Made by a program: the position numbers and the translations under genes. 64,000 nt of DNA, taken from contig NZ_CP007031.1 of the NCBI RefSeq assembly GCF_000224005.2, positions 3,067,001 through 3,131,000 on the forward strand, written 5' to 3'. This document shows positions 8,452 through 16,737 of this stretch, piece by piece (the first letter of the stretch is position 1; each line of letters opens with the position of its first letter). The DNA comes from Marichromatium purpuratum 984. Its GTDB lineage: Bacteria; Pseudomonadota; Gammaproteobacteria; Chromatiales; Chromatiaceae. The notes under the pieces were generated by a model. The model was given only the letters and a program-made list of their open reading frames with translations, was not told the DNA's origin and searched no databases.

Positions 8452-9174
8452 ATGAAGTCACATACATATAAAAGAAAGAACAAGAAGAACGATCCTGTTT
8501 ACACATTTTTTAAATTAGTGAATGCTGTTAAGGTGGTTAGAGACTTTGATGATGAGTCCTTCGAGCACGTATTTCATATTGGTGATATTGTGAGTGGCAG
8601 AACTATCAATGGTTTTGATTTTGACAAAGCCATCAACAGAGGTCACAGTGTTTATGCGACAAGTAATGAGTTTCCTACATCCAATGCTCAAAGCTTGGCC
8701 AATCAAATTGACATTATTTATCAAAGTAAAAAGTCAGAACCTACCGATTTAGAGTTAGACATTTCAGAGATTATCTCTGATTCAACAAAAAGTGAGACAG
8801 AAAAAGAGGCTCTCATCAAAGCCAGAGTCGGGCAAGGTTCTTTTAGAAAAGATCTTCTTATAATGTGGGGTGGGTGTGCTGTCACGGGGTGTACAACTAG
8901 CGAGCTTCTCATCGCAAGCCATATCAGACCTTGGAAGTCATCCACTGACGATCAACGCCTTGATAAATTTAATGGCTTCTTACTATTAGCAAATATTGAT
9001 AAAGCGTTTGACTCTGGGCTTATCAGTTTTGATTCCTCCGGAAAAATTCTAATTTCCCCTTATTTTACTGACTACAAGGTTGCCGGAATTGATGAAAATA
9101 TGGCTATCAATATTCAAAAAGAGCATGAGACTTATCTAAGTTATCATCGAACGGCGGTTTATAAAAACACATAA
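8452..9174 (+). CDS. Cassette 2: HNH endonuclease-domain protein
   Basis: A 240-residue protein with a C-terminal HNH nuclease fold (HNH_2-like) at about 125-205: GSFRKDLLIMWGGCAVTGC, then LLIASHIRPWK (His pair region), then LDKFNGFLLLANIDKAFDSGLISF. The N-terminal half is Lys/Asp-rich and unrecognised. The ATG at 8452 follows AAGGAG at a good distance; an in-frame GTG at 8437 lies inside the attC core and is less likely. The gene is strongly AT-rich. Its stop codon lies within the ACATAAC box of the next attC, so the cassette is compact. A defence or mobile-element role is plausible but unproven. Confidence 0.85.
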   Translation: MKSHTYKRKNKKNDPVYTFFKLVNAVKVVRDFDDESFEHVFHIGDIVSGRTINGFDFDKAINRGHSVYATSNEFPTSNAQSLANQIDIIYQSKKSEPTDLELDISEIISDSTKSETEKEALIKARVGQGSFRKDLLIMWGGCAVTGCTTSELLIASHIRPWKSSTDDQRLDKFNGFLLLANIDKAFDSGLISFDSSGKILISPYFTDYKVAGIDENMAINIQKEHETYLSYHRTAVYKNT

Positions 9175-9268
9175 CAAGAAAATTAAATCGGACTAAAAAC
9201 GCTTGGCTTAGTTCGCTGCGCTCACAAGTATAGCCAAGCATTTTTAGCCGTTTATTTGAGCGTTAGGC
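9169..9268. other. attC: attC site of cassette 2
   Basis: The boxes ACATAAC (9169-9175) and GTTAGGC (9262-9268) bound a long imperfect palindrome. The arms CTAAAAACGCTTGGCT and AGCCAAGCATTTTTAG pair across a short spacer. GTTAGGC fits the general GTTRRRY core. This is the last attC seen; transposase sequence starts right after it. Confidence 0.9.
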
Positions 9269-9278
9269 TTACAGAGAG

Positions 9279-9539
9279 AGTACCAAAAGACACCCACTTA
9301 CCGTTGACGCTCCCAAGGCCCTCTCCTACGCTTCCCCCAAAACCTCCAGCGGAGGAGATGCACCATGACTCGTCCCCGCGCCGCGCTCGTCTCCTTGTCC
9401 GATACGCCTTGGTATCACGTCGTCACGCGTTGCGTGCGCCGGGCCTATCTCTGCGGCTTCGATCGGTTGACGGGGCGGAGCTTCGAGCATCGGCGCGGGT
9501 GGGTGGAGTTGCGGTTGCGTCAGCTCGCGGGGGTGTTCG
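9279..9539 (+). pseudogene. 5' fragment of REP-associated transposase
   Basis: The start of a transposase gene (ATG 9365) and its upstream leader match the intact copy at 9577-9826, about 290 bases further on. Identity is lost at 9539, after the codons for RLRQLAGVF, and the frame then runs into repeat sequence and stops at 9577. Both copies share the leader GACACCCACTTACCGTTGAC. The arrangement is a tandem duplication in which the upstream copy kept only about 58 codons. Confidence 0.85.
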
Positions 9540-9651
9540 GATGGAGAGTAAAGGACACCCACTTACTTACCGTATAAGGACACCCACTTACCGTTGACGC
9601 TCCCAAGGCGCTCTCCTACGCTTCTCCCAACACCCCCAGCGGAGATGCCCC

Positions 9652-10818
9652 ATGACTCGTCCCCGCGCCTCGCTCGTCTCCTTGTCCGATACGCCCTGGT
9701 ATCACGTCGTCACGCGGTGCGTGCGACGCGCCTATCTCTGCGGCTTCGATCGGCTGACGGGGCGGAGCTTCGAGCATCGTCGCGGCTGGGTGGAGTTGCG
9801 GTTGCGCCAGCTCGCGGGGGTGTTCGCGATCGATGTCGCGGCCTATGCGGTGATGAGCAATCACGTGCATCTGGTGGTGCGGGTGGATGCCGATCGGGCT
9901 GCGGGGTGGTCGGATACCGAGGTGTTGCGGCGCTGGCGGTGTCTGTTCCGGGGGCCTGTAGTAGTGGAGCGGTTCCTGTCACCGGCGACGCGGACGGAGA
10001 TGACCGAGGCGGAGCTGGATGGGGTCGCGGAATTGATCGCGACCTACCGGGCGCGGCTAGCGGATCTCTCGTGGTTCATGCGGGTGCTGAACGAGTCGAT
10101 CGCGCGGATGGCGAATCGGGAGGACGGAGTTCGGGGGCGATTCTGGGAGGGACGCTTCCGTTCACAGGCGATCCTCGACGAGACGGCGCTGTTGGCGGTG
10201 ATGGCCTATGTCGATCTCAACCCGATTCGGGCGGGGATTGCGGAGACGCCGGAGGAGAGTGCGCATACTGGGATCGCGGCGCGGATCGCTGCCTTGCGGA
10301 CGAGCGATGAAGGCATGACGGAGGGGCGGCCCACTAACGTACAACGCTCAACGCCTGAGACCATCGACGCCTCGCCAGCAGCACACACGACCACCGACCA
10401 CACCGACACCTCACCGAACGCCTGCAGCGACAACCGCCGGGAGGCCGCGCTCGACCGCCTGCCTCCAGCCCCACTGATGCCTTTCGGCAATCCCGCCGAG
10501 GTCCCCGCCGTCGTTCCTTTCACTCTCGACGACTACCTGCCCCTGGTCGATTCACTCGGCCGCGCCCTGCATCCACGCAAGCGCGGATCGATCCCGGCGG
10601 AGCTGCCCGAGATCCTCTCCCGACTCGGCATCGCCCCCGAGCGCTTCGTCGAGCATGCCGGTTTTCTGCTCAAGGGCTTCGGCGCAGCGATCGGCGCACC
10701 GCAGCGACTGACGGCACTCGCCGCGCAGCGCGAGTGTCGTTATCTACGGGGCGTGCGACACGCCAAAGCCCTCTTCTCCACGCCAGCAACGGCCAATCCC
10801 TCAGCTACCGCGGCATAA
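9652..10818 (+). CDS. REP-associated tyrosine transposase (Y1/HUH family)
   Basis: A 388-residue single-strand transposase of the IS200-like RAYT group. The HUH metal motif is in AVMSNHVHLVVRV and the family pattern AYVDLNPIRAGI follows, with GRFWEGRFRSQAI before it. The C-terminal 130 residues (after about 255) are an accessory region typical of the longer proteins of this group. RAYTs mobilise short palindromic REP elements, and REP-like hairpins occur at 11897 and 16615. The gene sits directly after the integron's last attC, behind a truncated copy of itself. Confidence 0.88.
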   Translation: MTRPRASLVSLSDTPWYHVVTRCVRRAYLCGFDRLTGRSFEHRRGWVELRLRQLAGVFAIDVAAYAVMSNHVHLVVRVDADRAAGWSDTEVLRRWRCLFRGPVVVERFLSPATRTEMTEAELDGVAELIATYRARLADLSWFMRVLNESIARMANREDGVRGRFWEGRFRSQAILDETALLAVMAYVDLNPIRAGIAETPEESAHTGIAARIAALRTSDEGMTEGRPTNVQRSTPETIDASPAAHTTTDHTDTSPNACSDNRREAALDRLPPAPLMPFGNPAEVPAVVPFTLDDYLPLVDSLGRALHPRKRGSIPAELPEILSRLGIAPERFVEHAGFLLKGFGAAIGAPQRLTALAAQRECRYLRGVRHAKALFSTPATANPSATAA

Positions 10819-10946
10819 TCCTCGTCTCTTTTGAGTTTTTTGGATATCCGCCTGGGTTTCTCCTGGCGAGATAATCCCAGGCAATCTACCCAATTAACGT
10901 CCACTTAATCATTAAGGTGAAAGAGGCACACAAAGAGAAAAAACCT

Positions 10947-11672
10947 ATGCCGACAGTCAAAGAGCACTACGACAATGTCCTCTCGGACGTCTACGCTTGG
11001 ATGTGTGGCGGATTCACGGCCGGCATCCAGAAGAACATGGACTTCTTCGAAACACGTAAAATAACCCCAACTCGCTCCGGCGTGGCGATTGACCTCGGGG
11101 CAGGCTGTGGCTTCCAGTCCATCCCACTAGCCCGAGCAGGATTCTCCGTAACCGCCATCGATACCGACAGAAAACTACTGGACGAATTGAGGCGTCACTC
11201 TGGAGAACTACCGATTAGCGTCATCCAGGAAGACATTGTCGACTTTGACAAACACACCGGCGGCAACGCCGAACTCATCGTTTGCATGACAGACACACTC
11301 ATTCACCTCGAATCCGAAGACAGAGCAAGAACCCTTTTCAGGAAGGTCATCTCGTCGTTGGAGGAAGGTGGAAAGTTCGTAGTCACATTTCGCGACCTGT
11401 CACCTGAGCTTTCCGAACTCGACCGATTCATCTTGGTGAGGAGCGATAAAAACATCATCTTCACTTGTTTCCTTGAGCACGAACGAGACACGGTCAAGGT
11501 TTACGATCTCGTCCACATGAGAGAGGGCGAGCAATGGACACTCAACAAGAGTTATTACAGAAAGCTTAGGCGGTCGAAACAGTGGATAGATGAACAGCTC
11601 TCAAGCATCGGCTTCAGCAACATAGACTCCACCGTTGACAAAGGATTCGTTACCGTAATAGCAACCAAGTGA
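10947..11672 (+). CDS. Class I SAM-dependent methyltransferase, substrate unknown
   Basis: A Rossmann-fold methyltransferase of 241 residues. Motif I is AIDLGAGCGFQSIPLA (about 46-61), followed by the acidic end of strand 2 in VTAIDTD, a motif II-like ELIVCMTDTLIHL, and a C-terminal strand pair ending FVTVIATK. No substrate-specific domain is visible. The ATG at 10947 is chosen; an in-frame GTG at 10917 is possible, and neither has a strong ribosome site. Base composition is lower in GC than the neighbours, and the gene lies between an intact transposase and a transposase remnant, so it was probably acquired by transfer. Confidence 0.8.
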   Translation: MPTVKEHYDNVLSDVYAWMCGGFTAGIQKNMDFFETRKITPTRSGVAIDLGAGCGFQSIPLARAGFSVTAIDTDRKLLDELRRHSGELPISVIQEDIVDFDKHTGGNAELIVCMTDTLIHLESEDRARTLFRKVISSLEEGGKFVVTFRDLSPELSELDRFILVRSDKNIIFTCFLEHERDTVKVYDLVHMREGEQWTLNKSYYRKLRRSKQWIDEQLSSIGFSNIDSTVDKGFVTVIATK

Positions 11673-11759
11673 AACAAAACATCGAACAATTCCGCATCGA
11701 CAAAGAACACCTGTTTGTCATCGACGCCTCATGAAAGCGCAGCGTGACCCCGGCAAGGC

Positions 11760-11831
11760 TGTCCGACTTCTTCACCCGACTCGGCATCGCCCCGAGCGCT
11801 TCGGCGAGCACGCGGATTTCCCGCTCAAAGG
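11760..11831 (+). pseudogene. Remnant of REP-associated transposase 3' part
   Basis: The DNA matches the C-terminal coding part of the intact transposase (10608-10676, LSRLGIAPERFVEHAGFLLKG). One C is missing in the run after GGCATCG, which shifts the frame, so the tail can no longer be read as one protein. Together with the 5' fragment at 9279, this places transposase pieces on both sides of the methyltransferase. Confidence 0.75.
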
Positions 11832-11896
11832 GTCCGACGCGGTGACAGATGATCCGGCGGCGACTGCATCGCCCTCCCCCGTCCCCGGCCAATACT

Positions 11897-11935
11897 CCGT
11901 ATCGCGGGACCGATAGCATCGGTGCCGCGATACGG
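11897..11935. repeat. REP-like two-tier palindrome
   Basis: CCGTATCGCGG (11897-11907) is the exact inverse complement of CCGCGATACGG (11925-11935). Inside it ACCGAT/ATCGGT form a second stem around AGC. A diverged copy lies at 16615-16653 upstream of rsgA. The size and shape fit a REP element mobilised by a RAYT; this is inference from proximity. Confidence 0.7.
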
Positions 11936-11977
11936 CTGATGACGCCCGCTGACCGTGACGCGCTAGCTCAGTCCCTC

Positions 11978-14900
11978 TCACGCACCACGGCGGACACCTG
12001 CCCCTGCGCGCGATGCCTTCGGCTTCCCCCGCCGTGCCCCTTCCCCGATCGGCTTGAACGCCACGGGGGCGACGAAGCGCGTCCAGGCCCAGCTTGCCAG
12101 TCGAACGACCAGACGCACGACCAGCAGCGCCCACAGCAGCATCAGCGCCCGGTAGACGATCACCCAGGCGGAGATCATCTCGGGCTGCGGCAGTGCCACC
12201 CATGCCTCACCTTCGACCCGGTCCTGATACCACTGCAGCGCATCGGCGCTCGATCCGTTGCCGGCGATGTGCATCTCGGGCTGGCCGAGCAGGCTTGACG
12301 GGATCGAGTCGAGCAGCGTGGCGAAGGCCGCGACGGTCAGCAGCGCCAGCACCAGTTGCACGAGGTTGTGTCGCCACGCCGAGGCCTTCGGTGACAACCA
12401 CGTGCGCGCATGGAAGGCGAGCACCCAGACCACCACGACCACCGCGGCAAGGAGCGATTGCGTCAGTCCGACGAGGAGCACGAACCAATCGAGACGCTTG
12501 AGCGGGATCCCGCGAATCGCCCCGAACACCAGGGCCGCGACGACAACGGCGATCAGCAGCGCCCAGAAGGTCACGGCAGGCCCCATGGAGGGGCCGGCGG
12601 TCCAGACCACCCATCGATCCTCGGCGGGCATCACCTTGACGCTGAGGTTCGTCGCAGCGGTTACGCCAAGCTCGACCGGTGCGACCCGGTAGCGTGTCGC
12701 GATCGCCGCCTCGGCGTCCCAGCTCACCAGAACCCGATGGAGACCGGGATCGATCGGGACCTGAAGCTCCACCCGGCCATCCTCCAGCGCGGTCTCTCGG
12801 ACGTGCCGTCTGGAGCCATCCACCTCGAGCGCCTCGAAGCGCGACCCGGCGGCCAGCCTGATCGGCAGCACATCCCCCTGACTGGACTGGATGCTGACCT
12901 CCAGTGTGTAGCGGGAGCCCTTGGCCCGCGGCATGACGGTCAGGGTCGAGGCGCGCACCGTCATGGTTGCGGCCGGCACCGGCTTGGGCCGGGTCACGTT
13001 GAGTTCGATGCGCTGTCCCGGCCAGGGTCTCCAGGTCCGCAGCGCCCCCTGCTGGAGCGCCGCGACGCCCTCATCCTCGACCGCCTCGACGCGCCACAAG
13101 GGGGACTCCGCGATCGCCCAGGTCTCGCTGAATGCGCCCCCGCCCGGGCTCTCCAGACGAATGCGATCGGCGAATTCCAGCTCGCTGGTCCAGCGACGCT
13201 CGGTCTGGCCGGCGCGGAACGGGATCTCGATGCGTCCATCGCGAACGGACAGACCCGAGGAGACGACACGCTCGCCCTCGAGCAGGGGCACCAGCACGAC
13301 GGCGCTGTCGCTGCTGCTCGACAGGCGCTGCACCCGCGTCGAGACCGTCCACTTGGAGCCGAAGGAGATGGTCCTGAGCACCCGGGTGAAGGGTTCGAGT
13401 CCCGCGGTATCGGGCGCGCTCGCGTCCCCGGCCTCAGCGCGCTGCCGGGGCGCGATGCTGAGACTGCCGTTGGACAGCCCGAGCGCGGAGACGCCATCGA
13501 CGCGCCAGACGTCCGGGGCCTCGACCCGGATTTGCTGCGGCGGGGCGTTGAGCGTCAGGGTCAGACCGCCGGGCGGGATGGCGCCGGACAGCTCGAGGCT
13601 GTGTCGCCCGGCGGGCACGCGGACGTACCTGATCCGCGATGCGCCATCCGCGCGCACCGGTGTCGTCTCGCCGTCGAGCAGGACCGCCCGTGGCTGCCAC
13701 TCGGAGCGCCGCGCCGGGAGCGGATAGGCGGTCTCGTGCAGGGCGGAGACGTCCAGGAGCAGCCGCAGCGTCCACCCCTGCTGGTCCTCGGCGCGGGAGA
13801 TCACCACCCGCATGTCGCCCGAGGACGCACAGTTGGGCGCGCACTCGGGGGAGCGGAGCAGGTGCGAACGCAGCTCTTCGATCAACGTGTCCGACGGATA
13901 GCCGACGGACTGGGCGAGCGCCTCGTCGCTGACGAAGAGCGCGGGGCTCGACAGCACCGCCACGGCGATCAGCGCAACGGTGGGCGACGAGGACCGGGCG
14001 GCGCCGACATCGAGCGTCATCGCCTCCTCGTCCGATGCCACGGGCCGGTCGCGATAGGTCCGGTAGCCGCGGAAGGCCAATGCCACCAGCAACACGATGA
14101 GACCGCCCGCGCCGATCAGCTTCGCGGCGCCGAACATCATCGGCGTGAGCAGATAGAGCGAGGCGGACTCGAAGGCATCCGGGACGTTCGGCACCTGCCA
14201 GGCAAGGGTGGTCTGGTTGCCGCGCCAGGTGGGCAGTCCCGGCCCGGTACCGATCTTGGCCTCGGCATCGACGATCACCTGCAGGCGACCACCGTCCTGA
14301 TCGAGGCCCAGATAGTCAGAAGGCGCGGCGGCCTTGCCCCGCATGGGCGCGGATGAGGGCATCGCCATCTCGGGCTCGGCGAGCCCCATCGCGCGGTTCG
14401 GGCTGGACAACGCCGCGTCGTAGCGGTTGGCGAAGTTGCGATCAAGCTGCGGAAACAGCGACGTCTTGACCGCATAGACCGTGTAGGAGGCGACGAACAC
14501 GGCGAGCGCGACGAACAGCGCCGTGGCGATCCCGCCGACGAGGTTGCCGAGACGCGGGATGTCGCGCTGGTAGCACGCCCGCGTCAGGATGCCGAGGAGG
14601 ATGACGGCGATCCACAGCGACCCGCCGCCGAAGGGCAACTGCCAGGTCAGCGCCCCGACGATCACCCACAGCACGCCGGCCCAGAGGCCCAGGGCCTTGA
14701 CGAAGAGCGCGGCGACCAGGATGAGCAGGAACAGATCGAGCAGGTTCCACTTGGTGAGCCAGGTCCGCGGGAGGTTGTCGGTGCCGAAGGCGGCGACGGC
14801 CAGCCACCCCGCCGGCAGGTTGATGGTGGTGTTGACCGAGTCGAACACCGCGCTCTCGGCCACCCAGCCATTGCTCGCGAGCCGCAGGGGGAAGGTGCCG

Positions 14901-16363
14901 GACTGCTCGGGATCGGGCTCCAGACGCCCCTCCGCGGTGAGCGCGAGTCGCCCCGCCGGTACCTCGATCCCGTCCAGCGACACCGCCGCGTCGTCCGCGG
15001 CGATCTCCGAGAGCACCCACGGTGTGCCGTTCAGCTCGAGACGGCCGATGTCCAGGGGCGACGAGAAGCGGCCCGGTGCGAACAGCTCGCCGGTGATGCT
15101 GTCGCGGAACGTCAGCCCGCGACCGGAGAAGTCGAGCCACGCCTCGCGGCGCAGGTCCACACGCCCGACGCCCGAGCCGATATCGGCGAGCAACTGCACA
15201 TCGAGTGATCCGGCCTTGCCGGCCTCGGCCAGGAAGGCGCGATCGCCGCGCCACGACTCGGGGATCTCGGTCTGGCTGGGGTCGATCTGATCCAGCCCGG
15301 TGAAGCCGAGAGAACGAAGCTCCGGCACCACCTGGAACGACCACAGCTCCCTGCCGGGCCAGCCCTCGCCGGTGACATCGGGGACCGGGATGCTGAGGAT
15401 GTCGCCGGTGGCGTGCGCCAGGACGTCGACCGAGTGCGCGCCCTGCCCGACCTGGATCTCGAGCCGCCCCGCCTGATCGATGCCCACCGGGAGCGCGCTC
15501 TCGACCTGATGGGGGACGAAGCCCTCGGGCAGGAAGTCCGCGAACGTCAGGGATCGCTCGCGCCCGGTCACGGAGATCACCAGCCGGGTGACGACGACCA
15601 TCGGGTTGCCATCGGTGAAGCGCCGGAAGACCTTGATCGACAGCGAGTCCTGGGGCGCCGCCGGCGTCGCCTCGCGAGGCCGCTGAAGCCAGAGATCGCC
15701 GTTGTCGTCGAGCCTGAGCGGCGTGCCGTCGGCCGCCAGCACCACCCCGACCTGCCGGGGGATGGACAGCTGCGTCGGACGCCGAAGCCACGCGATCTCG
15801 CCCTCGACGCGGGCGGATGCGCGGGGGCCATCCAGGAACAGGAACGGCTTCCCGTCCCGATCGACCACGGTCGCGGGCGCGCCGTCGAGCGTCACCTCGG
15901 TCGGCCAGGCCCCGCGTTGACCGGGGAGCGGCAGCCAGCCCCGCTCGAGCAAGGTCCAGGGTTGTCGGAAGCTCATCGCCTCGCGCCCGATCGACAGGAC
16001 GAGCGGCCCCGGCCAGGCACACACGGGATCGAGGGTGGCGCCGGCGGCCAGCGCGGGGGTGCAGCCGAGCGCGGCGGCCTGGTCTCGCAGCGCCCACGGG
16101 ACCCATGCCTGCAGCTCGGCAGGAACGCCGGTGAGCCGCCAGTCCTCCACGCGGTCGATTGGCTGCGCCTCGATCATCGCGCCCGATGCCGCCTCCTGGC
16201 CCGGAGACACAACCTCTGACGCCGATTGGGCGAGCGTCGTCGCCGGCAGGAGCAGCACGGCGAGGGCGACGAAGAGCCCAGCCACGGGCGCCAAGGCCGG
16301 GATGCCGAGAGGCACGCCGGTGTGCTCGCGGGCGCTGCGCTTCGGGTGTGCTGAGCGAGACAT
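11978..16363 (-). CDS. Very large multi-domain membrane protein, unknown function
   Basis: A 1461-residue envelope protein not recognised by family. Residues 1-46 look like a signal peptide (hydrophobic run, then ATTLAQS). A long extracytoplasmic region follows, with repeated beta-rich stretches. A cluster of about four membrane helices is at about 538-640, another is at about 740-765, and a second signal-like segment ending EALAQS is at about 790-815. A further beta-rich periplasmic region follows, then five or so helices at about 1255-1440 and a basic tail. The start at 16363 has AGGGAGGGG six bases before it and is preferred to one at 16456. The repeated plan (export segment, beta region, helices) suggests an old fusion or duplication. 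Confidence 0.75.
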   Translation of the reverse strand: MSRSAHPKRSAREHTGVPLGIPALAPVAGLFVALAVLLLPATTLAQSASEVVSPGQEAASGAMIEAQPIDRVEDWRLTGVPAELQAWVPWALRDQAAALGCTPALAAGATLDPVCAWPGPLVLSIGREAMSFRQPWTLLERGWLPLPGQRGAWPTEVTLDGAPATVVDRDGKPFLFLDGPRASARVEGEIAWLRRPTQLSIPRQVGVVLAADGTPLRLDDNGDLWLQRPREATPAAPQDSLSIKVFRRFTDGNPMVVVTRLVISVTGRERSLTFADFLPEGFVPHQVESALPVGIDQAGRLEIQVGQGAHSVDVLAHATGDILSIPVPDVTGEGWPGRELWSFQVVPELRSLGFTGLDQIDPSQTEIPESWRGDRAFLAEAGKAGSLDVQLLADIGSGVGRVDLRREAWLDFSGRGLTFRDSITGELFAPGRFSSPLDIGRLELNGTPWVLSEIAADDAAVSLDGIEVPAGRLALTAEGRLEPDPEQSGTFPLRLASNGWVAESAVFDSVNTTINLPAGWLAVAAFGTDNLPRTWLTKWNLLDLFLLILVAALFVKALGLWAGVLWVIVGALTWQLPFGGGSLWIAVILLGILTRACYQRDIPRLGNLVGGIATALFVALAVFVASYTVYAVKTSLFPQLDRNFANRYDAALSSPNRAMGLAEPEMAMPSSAPMRGKAAAPSDYLGLDQDGGRLQVIVDAEAKIGTGPGLPTWRGNQTTLAWQVPNVPDAFESASLYLLTPMMFGAAKLIGAGGLIVLLVALAFRGYRTYRDRPVASDEEAMTLDVGAARSSSPTVALIAVAVLSSPALFVSDEALAQSVGYPSDTLIEELRSHLLRSPECAPNCASSGDMRVVISRAEDQQGWTLRLLLDVSALHETAYPLPARRSEWQPRAVLLDGETTPVRADGASRIRYVRVPAGRHSLELSGAIPPGGLTLTLNAPPQQIRVEAPDVWRVDGVSALGLSNGSLSIAPRQRAEAGDASAPDTAGLEPFTRVLRTISFGSKWTVSTRVQRLSSSSDSAVVLVPLLEGERVVSSGLSVRDGRIEIPFRAGQTERRWTSELEFADRIRLESPGGGAFSETWAIAESPLWRVEAVEDEGVAALQQGALRTWRPWPGQRIELNVTRPKPVPAATMTVRASTLTVMPRAKGSRYTLEVSIQSSQGDVLPIRLAAGSRFEALEVDGSRRHVRETALEDGRVELQVPIDPGLHRVLVSWDAEAAIATRYRVAPVELGVTAATNLSVKVMPAEDRWVVWTAGPSMGPAVTFWALLIAVVVAALVFGAIRGIPLKRLDWFVLLVGLTQSLLAAVVVVVWVLAFHARTWLSPKASAWRHNLVQLVLALLTVAAFATLLDSIPSSLLGQPEMHIAGNGSSADALQWYQDRVEGEAWVALPQPEMISAWVIVYRALMLLWALLVVRLVVRLASWAWTRFVAPVAFKPIGEGARRGKPKASRAGAGVRRGA

Positions 16364-16737
16364 CGCGTCCCCTCCCTGTGGCGTCGATGATGGATTGGGT
16401 GCGCTGGAGGGTCGCAGTCGGGCCGCGCGGCACATGCGCGTCAAGGGGACAATCACCGGGCTGGCGCTCCTCGTCTGCGACGCCTCGCATCATACAGCCG
16501 TTCGTCGAGCCCGAGCGAACGCCTCGGGCCGCCCCACGCAGGCGCCCTGGTCTCGCACCGATCTCGCGGCGGCTCGGCACGAAGGCGACCCCGACCGGCA
16601 TGCCCGCAAGGATGCCGTCTCGCGGAACCGCTAGAATCGGTGCGACGGCACGGCTGATGGCGCCTCCCCGGAGACGATCGCGACAGCGCCTCGGCTGCGC
16701 CCCACGGACCCACCCATCACCGGACGACACGACCACC
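16364..16737. other. Divergent promoter region between giant membrane gene and rsgA
   Basis: 374 bases carrying the upstream signals of two divergent genes and the diverged REP-like element at 16615-16653. No gene or clear sigma-70 boxes were recognised. Confidence 0.5.
16615..16653. repeat. Diverged copy of the 11897 REP-like palindrome
   Basis: The same 39-base length and order as 11897-11935 (CCGTCTCGCGG, then ACCGCTAGAATCGGT, then a CGACGGCACGG tail), and the following CTGATG.CGCC also matches. The pairing is degraded. The two copies flank the giant membrane-protein gene in direct orientation. Confidence 0.6.

Larger units (their letters stand above)
11673..11977. other. Gene-free stretch with transposase remnant and REP-like palindrome
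   Basis: About 300 bases between the methyltransferase and the large membrane-protein gene. It contains a decayed transposase 3' end (11760-11831) and a two-tier hairpin (11897-11935). No other supported gene is present. Confidence 0.6.

Noticed and set aside
8437-9174. GTG at 8437 as the start of the HNH cassette gene
   Set aside because: It lies inside the attC core; ATG 8452 has AAGGAG correctly placed.
12410-14356. Long plus-strand open frame inside the giant membrane-protein gene
   Set aside because: No recognisable domains, Arg/Gly/Pro-rich shadow composition and no ribosome site; the minus-strand gene has an excellent one.
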